Translations under genes and position numbers: made by a program
Notes under the pieces: generated by a model
Database searches by the model: none
The model's input: the letters and a program-made list of their open reading frames with translations, nothing else
What the model was told of the DNA's origin: nothing
In this document: one piece after another, positions 1 through 8,750 of the stretch
Numbering within the stretch: the first letter of the stretch is position 1
Layout: every line of letters begins with the position of its first letter
Origin: Sulfomarinibacter sp963733915
GTDB lineage: Bacteria > Acidobacteriota > Thermoanaerobaculia > Thermoanaerobaculales > Sulfomarinibacteraceae
Length of the DNA: 64,000 nt
Direction of reading: 5' to 3'
Assembly (NCBI GenBank): GCA_963733915.1
Contig: CAVTEP010000011.1
Span: 558,001 to 622,000, forward strand

Positions 1-118
1 CATGGCGCAAATCGCGCCGACCTTTTTCCGCGTCGTCGGCTGGTACGACAACGAGAACGCCTACGCGCTGCGATGCGTCGATCTGCTCGAGTTCATGGTC
101 GCACGGGAGAACGCGTGA
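1..118 (+). CDS. gap: Glyceraldehyde-3-phosphate dehydrogenase, C-terminal end (partial)
   Basis: Only the last 38 codons are inside the window, read from base 2 with the TGA stop at 116-118. The segment contains VVGWYDNENAYALRCVDL, matching the conserved GAPDH C-terminal motif WYDNEWGYS.R..DL; the usual Trp-Gly is replaced by Asn-Ala. The stop overlaps the GTG start of pgk, which is the expected next gene in a gap-pgk-tpiA glycolytic operon. The catalytic part lies outside the window, so substrate preference cannot be judged. Confidence 0.85.
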   Translation, partial: MAQIAPTFFRVVGWYDNENAYALRCVDLLEFMVARENA

Positions 119-1293
119 ACCTGCCCGCCCTGACCGATCTCGACGCAATCGAAGGCTCGCGGGTGCTGGCCCGCCTTGACCTCAACGTCCCACTCAAGGA
201 TTCCGAGGTTCTCGACGACACTCGGATCGTGGCCGCTCTGCCCACCCTGCGCTGGCTCCTGGAGCGCGCCGACGTCGTGGCCGCCTGCTCCCACCTCGGC
301 AAGGCCAAGGGCGCGCCTGACCCTGCCTACTCGCTGGCGCCGGTGGCGGCGGACCTTGAAAGGGCCATCGGCCGTCCGGTCCGCTTTGTACCCGACTGCC
401 TCGCAGCTTCTGCGGCGGACGCCGCGCCGGGATCTTTGCTGTTGCTCGAGAATCTTCGATTCTATGTCGGCGAAAAAACTGACGATGCCGACTTTGCCGC
501 TCGCCTCGCCTCGCCCTACAGCCACTACGTCAATGACGCCTTTGGCACCGCACATCGCGCCCACGCGTCGGTCCACGCCGTCGCATTCGAATATTCATCG
601 GGCCGCAAGGCCGCCGGCTTCCTCATGGAGCGTGAGGTCGCGGCGCTGAGCCGCGTGGTCGACAGTCCCGAGCAGCCATTCGTGGCGGTGGTCGGCGGCG
701 CCAAGGTCTCGACCAAGACCGCGCCGCTCGAGGCGCTTCTCGGCCGGGTGGATTCCCTGCTCATCGGCGGCGGCATGGCCAACACCTTCTTCCTCGCACA
801 GGGATTCGAGGTCGGCCGGTCGCTGGTCGAAAAGGAAATGGTGGAAAAGGCGCGCGCGGTGCTTGCGGCCGCGGAAAAGCGCGGCATCACGATTCTGCTG
901 CCGGAGGACGTCGTAGTGGCGGACACCATCGATGCCCCGCACCGGGTCGAGGTCGTTTCCAGCGACGACATCCCGGCCCAATTGATGGTCGTCGACATCG
1001 GACCCAAGGCGCGCGCCCGCTACCGGGAAATCCTGAGAGGCGCCCGCACCGCGTTTTGGAACGGACCCATGGGCGTATTCGAGGTCGACGCCTTTGCCGC
1101 CGGCACCCTGGCGATCGCCGAGGCGCTGGCGGCGAGTCCGGCGTTTTCGGTGGTCGGCGGTGGTGAATCGGTACTGGCCGTACGTCAGGCGGGATTGCTC
1201 GATGAAATCGACCACGTCTCGACCGGTGGCGGCGCCTCGCTCCAGTTCATCACCGGTGAAGCAATGCCGGCCATTACCGCGCTTCAGAGCTGA
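115..1293 (+). CDS. pgk: Phosphoglycerate kinase
   Basis: Converts 1,3-bisphosphoglycerate and ADP to 3-phosphoglycerate and ATP in glycolysis. The 392-residue product has the N-terminal substrate motif RVLARLDLNVPL, the AFWNGPMGVFE segment, and the C-terminal nucleotide-binding run GGGESVLAV followed by HVSTGGGASLQF. The GTG at 115 is chosen because it overlaps the gap stop (GTGA), has a GGAG about 10 bases upstream, and gives the normal family length; an in-frame ATG at 73 would lie inside gap. It is translationally coupled to gap and followed after 11 bases by tpiA. Confidence 0.95.
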   Translation: MNLPALTDLDAIEGSRVLARLDLNVPLKDSEVLDDTRIVAALPTLRWLLERADVVAACSHLGKAKGAPDPAYSLAPVAADLERAIGRPVRFVPDCLAASAADAAPGSLLLLENLRFYVGEKTDDADFAARLASPYSHYVNDAFGTAHRAHASVHAVAFEYSSGRKAAGFLMEREVAALSRVVDSPEQPFVAVVGGAKVSTKTAPLEALLGRVDSLLIGGGMANTFFLAQGFEVGRSLVEKEMVEKARAVLAAAEKRGITILLPEDVVVADTIDAPHRVEVVSSDDIPAQLMVVDIGPKARARYREILRGARTAFWNGPMGVFEVDAFAAGTLAIAEALAASPAFSVVGGGESVLAVRQAGLLDEIDHVSTGGGASLQFITGEAMPAITALQS

Positions 1294-1304
1294 AGGAGAA
1301 CGGC

Positions 1305-2069
1305 ATGCGAAGACCGCTGATCGCCGGCAACTGGAAAATGCACAAGACGGTGGCCGAGACCGCCGCCTACCTCGAGGTTCTGCTCGGCGAAAACCTGCCG
1401 GAAACGGTCGATGTGGTCTGCTGTCCGACCTTTGTTTCGCTGCCCTCCGCGGCGATGCTCCTGACCGCTTCGGGGATCGGGCTCGGCGCCCAGAACGTGC
1501 ACTGGGAGGAAAGTGGCGCCTTTACCGCCGAGGTGTCCGCGTCGATGTTGATCGAGCTCGGTGTCCGTTGGGCGATCGTCGGCCACTCCGAGCGGCGGAC
1601 TCTGTTTGGCGAAACCGACGAAACGGCCCTCGCTCGTGCGCGTGCGGCGCAGGCGGCCGGGCTCGAAGTCATCTACTGCATCGGCGAGACCCTCGCCGAA
1701 CGCGACGCGGGCGAAACCTTCGCCATCGTCGAGCGGCAGACGGCAGGACTCGGAGGTCTCGACCCCGACCATCTCGTGCTCGCCTACGAGCCGGTATGGG
1801 CGATCGGCACCGGCCGCAACGCGACGCCCGCCCAGGCCCAGGAAGCCCACGCTTTCCTTCGCCTTCGCATGGCGGCGATCTTTGACGGCAACGCCGCGGA
1901 AAGCCTGCGGATCCTCTACGGCGGCAGCCTCAAACCCGGCAACGCGTCCGAGCTCCTCTCACTTCAAGACGTCGACGGCGGCTTGATCGGCGGCGCAAGC
2001 CTTGACGTGAGTTCATTTTCCGCTATCATCCGCGCTGCGGCGGACTGCGCCGCGGGAGATGACTCGTGA
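1305..2069 (+). CDS. tpiA: Triosephosphate isomerase
   Basis: Interconverts dihydroxyacetone phosphate and glyceraldehyde 3-phosphate. The 254-residue protein carries GNWKMHK with Lys11, the catalytic His94 in VGHSERR, the catalytic Glu162 in AYEPVWAIGTG, and the phosphate-binding YGGSLKPGN loop near the C-terminus. An AAGGAGAA ribosome site precedes the ATG. Its TGA overlaps the GTG start of secG, so the two are probably translationally coupled in the gap-pgk-tpiA-secG operon. Confidence 0.97.
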   Translation: MRRPLIAGNWKMHKTVAETAAYLEVLLGENLPETVDVVCCPTFVSLPSAAMLLTASGIGLGAQNVHWEESGAFTAEVSASMLIELGVRWAIVGHSERRTLFGETDETALARARAAQAAGLEVIYCIGETLAERDAGETFAIVERQTAGLGGLDPDHLVLAYEPVWAIGTGRNATPAQAQEAHAFLRLRMAAIFDGNAAESLRILYGGSLKPGNASELLSLQDVDGGLIGGASLDVSSFSAIIRAAADCAAGDDS

Positions 2070-2476
2070 CTGTTTTACTCGTGATCCTTTATGTTCTGGT
2101 GTGCCTGTTCCTGATCATGGTGGTGCTCCTGCAACAGGGCAAGGGCGCCGACCTCGCCGGCGCCTTTGGCGGCGGCGGCAGCCAGACCTCATTCGGCCCT
2201 CGCGGCACCACCAACATCATGCACCGCATGACCACCGGCGCCTTCGTGCTCTTCGTGATTCTCTGCTTGAGCCTGGCGATTCTGTCCGGCAAACGACGGA
2301 CCTCGGTGATGGAAGAAATCCCGGTGGCGGCCACGCAGGCGACGGAAGACGTGCTCGAAACGGCCATCGCCGAGGAGAACGCGGGGGGAGAGATCACGGT
2401 CGAGCAGCCGCCTCCGTTCGAGGAGGTGGCGGACGACGGCGACAGCGCGCCCACCCCGACCGGCGACATCAACTAG
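2066..2476 (+). CDS. secG: Preprotein translocase subunit SecG
   Basis: Small accessory subunit of the SecYEG channel in the inner membrane. The 136-residue product has two hydrophobic segments (about residues 2-20 and 52-72) separated by the conserved QQGKGADLAGAFGGGGSQTSFG loop typical of SecG. The C-terminal ~60 residues are acidic, low-complexity and longer than in most SecG proteins. The GTG start overlaps the tpiA stop, and tpiA-secG adjacency followed by tRNA-Leu is common in bacteria. Confidence 0.93.
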   Translation: MTVLLVILYVLVCLFLIMVVLLQQGKGADLAGAFGGGGSQTSFGPRGTTNIMHRMTTGAFVLFVILCLSLAILSGKRRTSVMEEIPVAATQATEDVLETAIAEENAGGEITVEQPPPFEEVADDGDSAPTPTGDIN

Positions 2477-2488
2477 GGCCGGGATCGC

Positions 2489-2517
2489 TTGCGAGCGAGA
2501 GGCTCAGGATCTAAGAT
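2489..2517 (+). promoter_or_regulatory. Promoter of tRNA-Leu(GAG)
   Basis: TTGCGA at 2489-2494 and TAAGAT at 2512-2517 are separated by exactly 17 bases and lie 13 bases upstream of the tRNA 5' end, the expected sigma-70 arrangement. Confidence 0.6.
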
Positions 2518-2530
2518 GGCGATGGTTCGT

Positions 2531-2615
2531 GCCGAAGTGGCGGAATTGGTAGACGCGCACGGTTGAGGGCCGTGTGGAGCGATCCGTGCCGGTTCGAGTC
2601 CGGCCTTCGGCACCA
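2531..2615 (+). tRNA. tRNA-Leu (anticodon GAG)
   Basis: The acceptor stem GCCGAAG (2531-2537) pairs with CTTCGGC (2605-2611), and the T arm GGTTCGAGTCC is present. The anticodon stem CACGG/CCGTG encloses the loop TTGAGGG, giving GAG. The long variable arm is the class II form expected for Leu. Discriminator A and an encoded CCA end the gene at 2615. Confidence 0.95.
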
Positions 2616-2655
2616 AATTTCGAGACCCCGCGGAACCCGCGGGGTCTTGAAATTT
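2615..2655. terminator. Bidirectional terminator between tRNA-Leu and glnS
   Basis: A 19-bp stem (2615-2633 with 2637-2655, one G-U pair) closes on an AAC loop. The outer AAATTT pairs give a U-rich tail in both directions, so it can end tRNA-Leu on the plus strand and glnS, whose stop codon lies 5 bases away, on the minus strand. Confidence 0.8.
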
Positions 2656-2660
2656 GAGCC

Positions 2661-4340
2661 TTATCCTTTTGCTTTTTCTTTTGCCCAGGTGTCGCGCAGA
2701 GTGACTGTCCGGTTGAGAACCGGCCGATCCTGGGTTGAGTCACGGTCGACACAGAAGTATCCCAGCCGTTCGAGCTGGAATCGATCACCAGCCTCCATGC
2801 TCGCGATGTCCGGCTCGAGCATGGCGTTGTCGATCACTTCGAGAGATTGCGGGTTGAGGTCATCGACGAAATCGGCTTCGGCGCCCGGGTCGGGTCGGTT
2901 GAAGAGGTGGTCGTAAAGCCGCACCTCGGCGGTGACGGCGTGCCCGGCCGAGACCCAGTGGAGGGTCGCCTTGACCTTGCGACCGTCCGGCGAGTCGCCG
3001 CCACGGGTCGCGGGATCGTAGGTGCAGCGCAGTTCGACGACCTCGCCGTCGTCGTCTTTGACGATCTCGCGGCAGGTGATGAAGTAGGCGTAGCGGAGAC
3101 GGACCTCGCGGCCCGGCGCGAGCCGGAAGAACTTCTTCGGCGGGTCCTCCATGAAATCTTCTCTCTCGATATAGAGCTCGCGTGAGAACGGTACCGCCCG
3201 GGTCCCGGCCGTGGCGTCCTCCGGATTGTTGACAGCCTCGAGCTCCTCGATGCGACCCTCGGGGAAGTTATCGATCACGACCTTGAGTGGGTGGAGGACG
3301 CCCATTCGTCGCTCCGCGGTCCGGTTGAGCTCCGCGCGCACGCAATGCTCGAGGAGCGCCAGATCGACGACGCTGTTGCGCTTGGCGACGCCGACGCGTT
3401 CGGCGAAATCGCGGAGCGCCGCCGGGGGGTAGCCGAGGCGGCGGATGCCGCAGATGGTCGGCATGCGGGGGTCGTCCCAGCCATTGACGTGGCCCTCGTT
3501 GACCAGCCGCAGAAGGCGGCGCTTGGAGAGCACTGTGTGGTTCAGATTGAGGCGCGCGAACTCGATCTGTCGCGGGCGCGAAGGCACCGGCAGGTTCTCC
3601 ACCAACCAGTCGTACAGCGGGCGGTGGTCCTCGAACTCGAGGGTGCACAGGCTATGGGTGATGCGTTCGATGGCGTCGGACTGGCCGTGGGCGAAATCGT
3701 AGGTCGGGTAAATGCACCAGCGGTCGGCGGTCCGCGGATGGGCGGCGTGGAGGATCCGATACAAGACCGGGTCCCTCAGATTGATGTTGCCGGCCGCCAT
3801 ATCGATGCGGGCGCGAAGGACCTTGGCGCCGTCGGGGTAGTCGCCCGCGCGCATCGCCCGGAATTGGCGCAGGTTCTCCGCGGCGTCGCGGTCGCGCCAG
3901 GGGCTCGCCGTGCCGGGCTCGGTGAGGGTGCCGCGATGGGCCCGAATCTCCTCCGCCGAGAGATCATCGACGTAGGCCTTGCCTTGGTTGATCAGGTATT
4001 CCGCCCATTCGTAGAGCCGTTCGAAGTAATCCGAGGCGTAGTAAAGGTGCTCGCCCCAGTCGAAGCCGAGCCACCGCACGTCCTGCTCGATGGCCTCGAT
4101 GTACTCGTGCTCCTCCTTGGTCGGATTGGTGTCGTCGAATCTCAGGTGGCATCGCCCGCCAAACTCGGCCGCGATGCCGAAGTTGAGGCTGATCGACTTG
4201 ACATGGCCGATGTGGAGATAGCCGTTTGGCTCGGGTGGGAACCGGGTCACCACCTCTGTGTGCTTGCCGCTGGCGAGATCAGAGCGAACGATCTCGCGGA
4301 TGAAATCCTTCCTGTCGCCGTCGGCCTCTCCGTTTGCCAT
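2661..4340 (-). CDS. glnS: Glutaminyl-tRNA synthetase
   Basis: Class I synthetase charging tRNA-Gln directly. The 559-residue protein has the HIGH motif exactly as HIGH at residues 43-46 after FPPEPNGYL, a KMSKS-type VLSKRRLLRLV, and the C-terminal anticodon-binding beta barrels ending in the GlnRS-typical FQLERLGYFCVD. It lies 18 bases downstream of gltX on the same strand, so gltX-glnS is probably one operon. The leader contains the hexamer GGAGAC repeated before the ATG, which may serve as its ribosome site. Confidence 0.96.
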   Translation of the reverse strand: MANGEADGDRKDFIREIVRSDLASGKHTEVVTRFPPEPNGYLHIGHVKSISLNFGIAAEFGGRCHLRFDDTNPTKEEHEYIEAIEQDVRWLGFDWGEHLYYASDYFERLYEWAEYLINQGKAYVDDLSAEEIRAHRGTLTEPGTASPWRDRDAAENLRQFRAMRAGDYPDGAKVLRARIDMAAGNINLRDPVLYRILHAAHPRTADRWCIYPTYDFAHGQSDAIERITHSLCTLEFEDHRPLYDWLVENLPVPSRPRQIEFARLNLNHTVLSKRRLLRLVNEGHVNGWDDPRMPTICGIRRLGYPPAALRDFAERVGVAKRNSVVDLALLEHCVRAELNRTAERRMGVLHPLKVVIDNFPEGRIEELEAVNNPEDATAGTRAVPFSRELYIEREDFMEDPPKKFFRLAPGREVRLRYAYFITCREIVKDDDGEVVELRCTYDPATRGGDSPDGRKVKATLHWVSAGHAVTAEVRLYDHLFNRPDPGAEADFVDDLNPQSLEVIDNAMLEPDIASMEAGDRFQLERLGYFCVDRDSTQDRPVLNRTVTLRDTWAKEKAKG

Positions 4341-4358
4341 CGAACCCCCGTCTCCGTC

Positions 4359-5813
4359 TCAGGCCTTGATGCCGCGCAAGGATTCCATCGCCCGCCGCAA
4401 ACGTCGCCGGCAGCGCGCCTTGCCGAGGACCTCCATAGTCTCAAACAGCGGCGGAGTCGCGGTGCGGCCGGTGACGGCAACCCGGATCGGCATGAAGAGC
4501 TCCTTGGGCGTCCATTCCTGCGCGTCGCAGAAGGCCCGTGTCGCCGCCTCGATTGTGGCGGCGTTCCAATCGAGGATTTCATCGAGATGCTCTTCAAGCA
4601 GGATCCGGAATGCCTTCGCCGTCTGTGCCGGCGTGCGGTCCTTGGCGACCAGTTTGGGCAGCGCGGAATCCTCGTACCGCACATCGCCGACAAAGAAGAA
4701 ATCGGCGTAGGCGACGAAGTCGGCGAGGTTCTCGATGCGCTCCTGGACCAGCGGCAGAATTGCCAGCAAATAGTCGTCGGAGAGGACGTTGCCGCGTAGC
4801 CGCTCGAGCAGCTCTTCGGCCCCGAGGTCCCGAATGTACTTCCCGTTGAGCCAATCGAGTTTTTCGAGATCGAAGACTGGACCACCAAGACTGATGTCTT
4901 CGAGGCGGAACGCGGCAACGAACTCCGCGAGTGAGAACTGGTCACGCTCGTCGGGCATCGTCCAGCCCATCAGCGCGAGGTAGTTGAGCAGGGCCTCGGG
5001 GAGGATCCCGGCCTGTCGGTAATGGTCGAGGCTGACCGGGTTCTTGCGTTTCGAAATTTTGGAGGTGTCGGAGTTGCGCAACAGGGGGAGATGGCAGAAA
5101 ACCGGCAGCTCCCAGCCAAAAGCCCGGTAGAGCTGGACGTGCTTGGGCAGCGAGGAGATCCACTCCTCGGCGCGGACCACGTGAGTGATCTCCATGAGGT
5201 GATCGTCAACGACGTTGGCGAGGTGGTAGGTCGGATGACCGTCCGACTTGAGGAGCACCTGGTCATCAACCTGAGCGTTGGCGATTGCGATGTCGCCGCG
5301 CAGGAGGTCGTGGGCGATCGTCTCGCCGGTTTCCGGCATGGCGAGGCGGATCACGTGCTCCTCGCCGCTCGCACGACGCCGCCTCGCCTCCTCGGAGTCG
5401 ATCGACCGGCACAGCCGGTCGTAGCCCAGCCGCCCCTTGGCCGCCTTCTGCTCGGCGCGCAGCGTCTCCAGACGCTCCCGGGTGCAGAAGCATGGGTAGG
5501 CCGCGCCCCTGGCCACCAACACCTCGATCTGCTCGCGATAGATGGAGGTGCGTTCGCTTTGCCGGTACGGCGCGAACGCACCACCCACGTCAGGGCCCTC
5601 GTTCCACTCGAGACCCAACCACGACAGCGCGTCGAGAATCTGCTGTTCGCTGGCCGCTGTACTGCGGCCGCGATCGGTGTCCTCGATGCGGAGCACAAAG
5701 CTGCCTTCGCTCTGCCGAGCCAGCGCATAGTTGAAAAGGGCCACGTACGCGGTGCCGACGTGAGGGTCACCGGTCGGGCTGGGGGCAATGCGGGTCCTGA
5801 CCAAAGCTTTCAC
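4359..5813 (-). CDS. gltX: Glutamyl-tRNA synthetase
   Basis: Class I synthetase charging tRNA-Glu. The 484-residue product starts with RTRIAPSPTGDPHVGTAY (HIGH-type motif at 18-21) and has the KISKRKNPVS form of KMSKS, both diagnostic of bacterial GluRS. The start is GTG at 5811-5813, with GAGGTGGTGAGAG upstream. It is the first gene of a gltX-glnS pair. The presence of a separate GlnRS suggests this enzyme is discriminating, although no gatCAB genes are visible here to exclude transamidation. Confidence 0.95.
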   Translation of the reverse strand: MKALVRTRIAPSPTGDPHVGTAYVALFNYALARQSEGSFVLRIEDTDRGRSTAASEQQILDALSWLGLEWNEGPDVGGAFAPYRQSERTSIYREQIEVLVARGAAYPCFCTRERLETLRAEQKAAKGRLGYDRLCRSIDSEEARRRRASGEEHVIRLAMPETGETIAHDLLRGDIAIANAQVDDQVLLKSDGHPTYHLANVVDDHLMEITHVVRAEEWISSLPKHVQLYRAFGWELPVFCHLPLLRNSDTSKISKRKNPVSLDHYRQAGILPEALLNYLALMGWTMPDERDQFSLAEFVAAFRLEDISLGGPVFDLEKLDWLNGKYIRDLGAEELLERLRGNVLSDDYLLAILPLVQERIENLADFVAYADFFFVGDVRYEDSALPKLVAKDRTPAQTAKAFRILLEEHLDEILDWNAATIEAATRAFCDAQEWTPKELFMPIRVAVTGRTATPPLFETMEVLGKARCRRRLRRAMESLRGIKA

Positions 5814-5918
5814 CTCTCACCACCTCGCTACGGCGACCTATGACACGGTGAGAAGAGCGAGCTCGGGGTCATGGCTGGTCTCCGATGGCGATATCGACGA
5901 TGCGGGTTGTAAAACGAA

Positions 5919-6011
<93 letters not shown>

Positions 6012-6025
6012 GCACCGGGGGGGGT

Positions 6026-6054
6026 ATTGTACGTGGCGGGCGGGTGACTGTAAA
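6026..6054 (-). promoter_or_regulatory. Promoter of tRNA-Ser(GCT)
   Basis: On the minus strand TTTACA (6049-6054) and TACAAT (6026-6031) are separated by 17 bases. The tRNA 5' end follows 14 bases after the -10 hexamer. Confidence 0.65.
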
Positions 6055-6082
6055 GATCGCGGCCGGACGGAGGTCTCTTCCC

Positions 6083-6123
6083 CTCCGTCTCCGTCTCCGT
6101 CTCCGTCTCCGTCTCCGTCTCCG
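6083..6123. repeat. CTCCGT hexanucleotide tandem repeat
   Basis: Six full copies of CTCCGT plus five bases of a seventh. It lies in the gap between the two divergent tRNA-Ser genes. Shorter runs of the same unit occur just upstream of glnS (about 4345-4356) and uvrA (about 15707-15724). Confidence 0.9.
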
Positions 6124-6209
6124 AATGAATGACACCACCCTCGGGCACGGAGACGAAGACGGGCACGGGTTCCGACAACATGCAGTTTCGGTATAGAGTA
6201 GAGAACCCG

Positions 6210-6297
6210 GGAGGGATGGCCGAGTGGTCGAAGGCGCCGGTCTTGAAAACCGGTGAGGTTCACGCCTCCGTGGGTTCGAATCCCACTCCCTCCGCCA
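6210..6297 (+). tRNA. tRNA-Ser (anticodon TGA)
   Basis: The acceptor GGAGGGA (6210-6216) pairs with TCCCTCC (6287-6293), followed by discriminator G and an encoded CCA. The anticodon stem CCGGT/ACCGG encloses CTTGAAA, giving TGA, and there is a long class II variable arm. A -10-like TATAGA lies at 6192-6197. It is divergent from tRNA-Ser(GCT). Confidence 0.95.
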
Positions 6298-6340
6298 GCA
6301 ATTCCGTCCACCGCCGGCAACCGGCGATGGACGGAATTGC
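6298..6340. terminator. Terminator between tRNA-Ser(TGA) and lptD
   Basis: A long inverted repeat (GCAATTCCGTCCA-type arms with CCGG pairs around a CAA loop, one mismatch near the middle) fills the space between the tRNA 3' end and the lptD stop codon. It can act in both directions. Confidence 0.65.
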
Positions 6341-6342
6341 AG

Positions 6343-8472
6343 TCAGTAACCCCCCAGGTTTCCCCTGATCTCGGGCAACGCGCCCACTCCCTTGAGACCA
6401 ATCACGAGCAGGAACTCGCGGGTCGGGAAGGCGCCGATTCTGGTGTCACGGTACTGGGCCGAAATGTTCCAGCAGCTGCCCTGATAGCCGAGCAGGTAGC
6501 GCTGGTCTCCAAAGGTGTTATTGACGATGTCGTAGGCGATCTGGACCGAGGCGTCGAGAGGAAAGCCCGCCTTGCGGAAACTCACGAGGCTCCGCAGCTG
6601 TGACGAAAACCGATCGCCGGTGCGCGGATTGTAGCTCTGATACCAGGTGAGATTGAGCATGCCCATCGGCCGTTGCAGCGAGGCCGCGAGCGAGGTTGAG
6701 AGCAGGTTCTTGAACAGCAAGTCGTAGGAGAGCCGCGCGTCGAGGCCGGTGCCCTGGATCGGTGTCAGTCGCAGCGCGGCCCCCAACGGCCCCAATTGGC
6801 TGGTTTGACCACCTTCGCCTGTGTTGAGCGGGAGGTCGAAGGAGTAGGTCTGGATGAGCTCCAGGGAACCGATTTCGCGGGTGCCGACGCGTTCGTCGCC
6901 GCGACCCAAGAGGCGGTTCGCGAGCACGAACGACATCAGACTGGCGTCTCTGGGTGTGGAGTCGACCTCGTCGAAGATGGGGATCCGGGCGACGTCGGTG
7001 GTGGTTGTCAGATAGCGATACTCGATGCGCGGCTCGATGAGGTGCTTGACCTTTTCAAACGGGCCGAAACCGCCTTCGAATACTCGCGACAGGCTCGGAC
7101 CGACGAGATCGACCGCGCCGGTCGCATAGATGCGGTCGATGGCTTCGCCCGCGAAGGCCCGGCGATTCTCGGTGAGCTGGTCGGTGTAGTAGGTGAATCG
7201 ACCTCCGACCCGGGGTGTCACCGACAGCCATGGCGGTCCCGGCAGGGTGTATGAGAACTGGGGGAAAATGTCGGCGCGTCCGTACTGCCCAACCAGGTCG
7301 CCACCTCGGTCGACGGCAAAGTAGTTGAGCGACGAGATCAGGTTGAGGTAGATGGGTGAGCCTGCAACCGCCGTCGACCCCGAACGAAGCTCGATCTCGG
7401 GGATCTGGCTGAGGACGACATCGGCAGAACTCAGAAAGGTCTGGCGGTGATCGGCGCGGAGGTTCAAGGCATAGGGTCCGAAAGACCGGGTCATATAGAC
7501 AAAGGTGTAGAGGTCGCGGCGAGTGTTGGCGTCGAAGGTGCGGTCGAAATCCTGCCAGAAATCGATGTCTGAGAGGTTCTCGACCTGAGCCAGGAGATTG
7601 AAGCCGAGGAAATCATCCTGGCGGTGGTTTCCAAAGACCTTCCACTCCGCCTGGTCGTTCTGTCGGTCCCAGATCGCGTAGAAGTTGATCTCCCCGCGGG
7701 CGCCGTCCACGGGCGCCCACCTCCAGATGTTGCCGAGGCCGTAGTAGCCCTTCTCGTAGTAATCGGCGAAAATCGTGGTGTCGTAGCTGCGACCGATGGG
7801 CACGAACATCGGTAGCCCGATGTTGAACCCCCGCTGGTTGGAGTAGCCGAGTCGGGGCATGAGAAGACCCGCCGCCCGCTCCTGTTTCACCGGCCACACC
7901 ATGTATGGGAGGTAAAAGACCGGCACTCCCTGGACCTTCATGGCCGCGCTCGTGAAACGTCCGAGACCTTCCTCCTCGACCAGCGCTTTGCGAACATGAA
8001 AGCTCCACGGCGGCCGCCGGTCGGTGTCGCAGGTGGTAAATGTCGCGTGGTCGATTCGGTAATGCGTGTCGTCGAGCTTTTCGATCTCGTCCCCGGTGAA
8101 CGTGTACATGGGATCGACAAAGGCGGTGGCGTGGTAAAACACCCCGGTTTTGGTCTCGAGGTTGAACCGGGCCTCGGCGGCGGTGAACCGACTCGGACCA
8201 CGGTCGATAACGACGTTTCCCTGTGCGAGGACATCGCCCGTGACGCTGTTGTAGTCCGCCTGATCGCAGACGATGTCAATGTCCTGGTACACGATGTGGA
8301 CGCCGCCTTCGCCCCGCCAGCCCTCCGCGGTAGCGGTCTGCACCTCGGCGAAGAGAAGCACCCGCTCCTTTTCGTCGGCGGCCACGGCCGTGCCCGCCAC
8401 GAAGAGAATGACCGACACCAGCAGCGACAGCCGCCGCGCTATGGTCGGCCGGACGGTGTCGCGATGGATCAT
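6343..8472 (-). CDS. lptD: LPS-assembly outer-membrane protein LptD
   Basis: The 709-residue product begins with a signal peptide (basic start, hydrophobic core about residues 14-31, AVAA cleavage region). An OstA-type beta-jellyroll follows (about 40-220, with the repeated pattern of Q-x-x-Y...G-x-V), then a beta-barrel rich in aromatic residues. It includes FYLPYMVWPVKQERAAGLLMPRLGYSNQRG, the conserved LptD segment at the start of the barrel. With LptE it inserts lipopolysaccharide into the outer leaflet, which is direct evidence for a Gram-negative envelope. A GGAGG ribosome site precedes the ATG and a TACAAT -10 box lies at 8505-8510. Confidence 0.93.
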   Translation of the reverse strand: MIHRDTVRPTIARRLSLLVSVILFVAGTAVAADEKERVLLFAEVQTATAEGWRGEGGVHIVYQDIDIVCDQADYNSVTGDVLAQGNVVIDRGPSRFTAAEARFNLETKTGVFYHATAFVDPMYTFTGDEIEKLDDTHYRIDHATFTTCDTDRRPPWSFHVRKALVEEEGLGRFTSAAMKVQGVPVFYLPYMVWPVKQERAAGLLMPRLGYSNQRGFNIGLPMFVPIGRSYDTTIFADYYEKGYYGLGNIWRWAPVDGARGEINFYAIWDRQNDQAEWKVFGNHRQDDFLGFNLLAQVENLSDIDFWQDFDRTFDANTRRDLYTFVYMTRSFGPYALNLRADHRQTFLSSADVVLSQIPEIELRSGSTAVAGSPIYLNLISSLNYFAVDRGGDLVGQYGRADIFPQFSYTLPGPPWLSVTPRVGGRFTYYTDQLTENRRAFAGEAIDRIYATGAVDLVGPSLSRVFEGGFGPFEKVKHLIEPRIEYRYLTTTTDVARIPIFDEVDSTPRDASLMSFVLANRLLGRGDERVGTREIGSLELIQTYSFDLPLNTGEGGQTSQLGPLGAALRLTPIQGTGLDARLSYDLLFKNLLSTSLAASLQRPMGMLNLTWYQSYNPRTGDRFSSQLRSLVSFRKAGFPLDASVQIAYDIVNNTFGDQRYLLGYQGSCWNISAQYRDTRIGAFPTREFLLVIGLKGVGALPEIRGNLGGY

Positions 8473-8524
8473 GGACCTCCTGCCGGCTGTGCGGTTCCCC
8501 GAATATTGTAGCCCGTCAATCGAC

Positions 8525-8703
8525 TAGCCCGCAATCTCACCACGTCGCGTCGCGAGGCCCGTGAGATGTTGTGAGATGTGGTGTTTCGACCTGAGGGCCG
8601 CGGAGTCGTACTCGACAGTACGTCGAGCAGCCCGATGGGAGTAAACGCCGCAGATTGCTGCATATCGCGGGCCGCAGTAGCGAGGTGGTGAGATATGCGG
8701 CAG
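8525..8703. repeat. ~180-bp dispersed element, diverged copy (RepA-family of this window)
   Basis: The left end reads TAGCCCGCAATCTCACC and the right end GGTGAGATATGCGGCAG, an imperfect terminal inverted repeat. The interior shares order and spacing with the element at 29015-29197: a GTCGTAC...GTACGTCGAG hairpin, then CCGCAGTAG just before the right arm. It sits between the divergent lptD and ruvX genes. The name is only a local label; no transposase is present and it cannot be autonomous. Confidence 0.7.
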
Positions 8704-8738
8704 CGCCGCCGGTCTCGATGACCACCGCGGATCATGCG

Positions 8739-8744
8739 TACAAT
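8739..8744 (+). promoter_or_regulatory. -10 box of ruvX, probable leaderless start
   Basis: TACAAT ends exactly 7 bases before the GTG start codon of ruvX, placing the predicted transcription start on the start codon itself. No convincing -35 hexamer is visible. Confidence 0.45.
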
Positions 8745-8750
8745 GGTGGC

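Noticed and set aside
3291..4799. A 502-codon open frame on the plus strand opposite glnS/gltX
   Set aside because: It lies entirely antisense to two clear synthetase genes and has no recognisable motif; long antisense frames are expected at this GC content.
8655..8750. An N-terminal extension of ruvX
   Set aside because: It translates the repeat element, has no family similarity, and the GTG at 8751 gives the standard protein.
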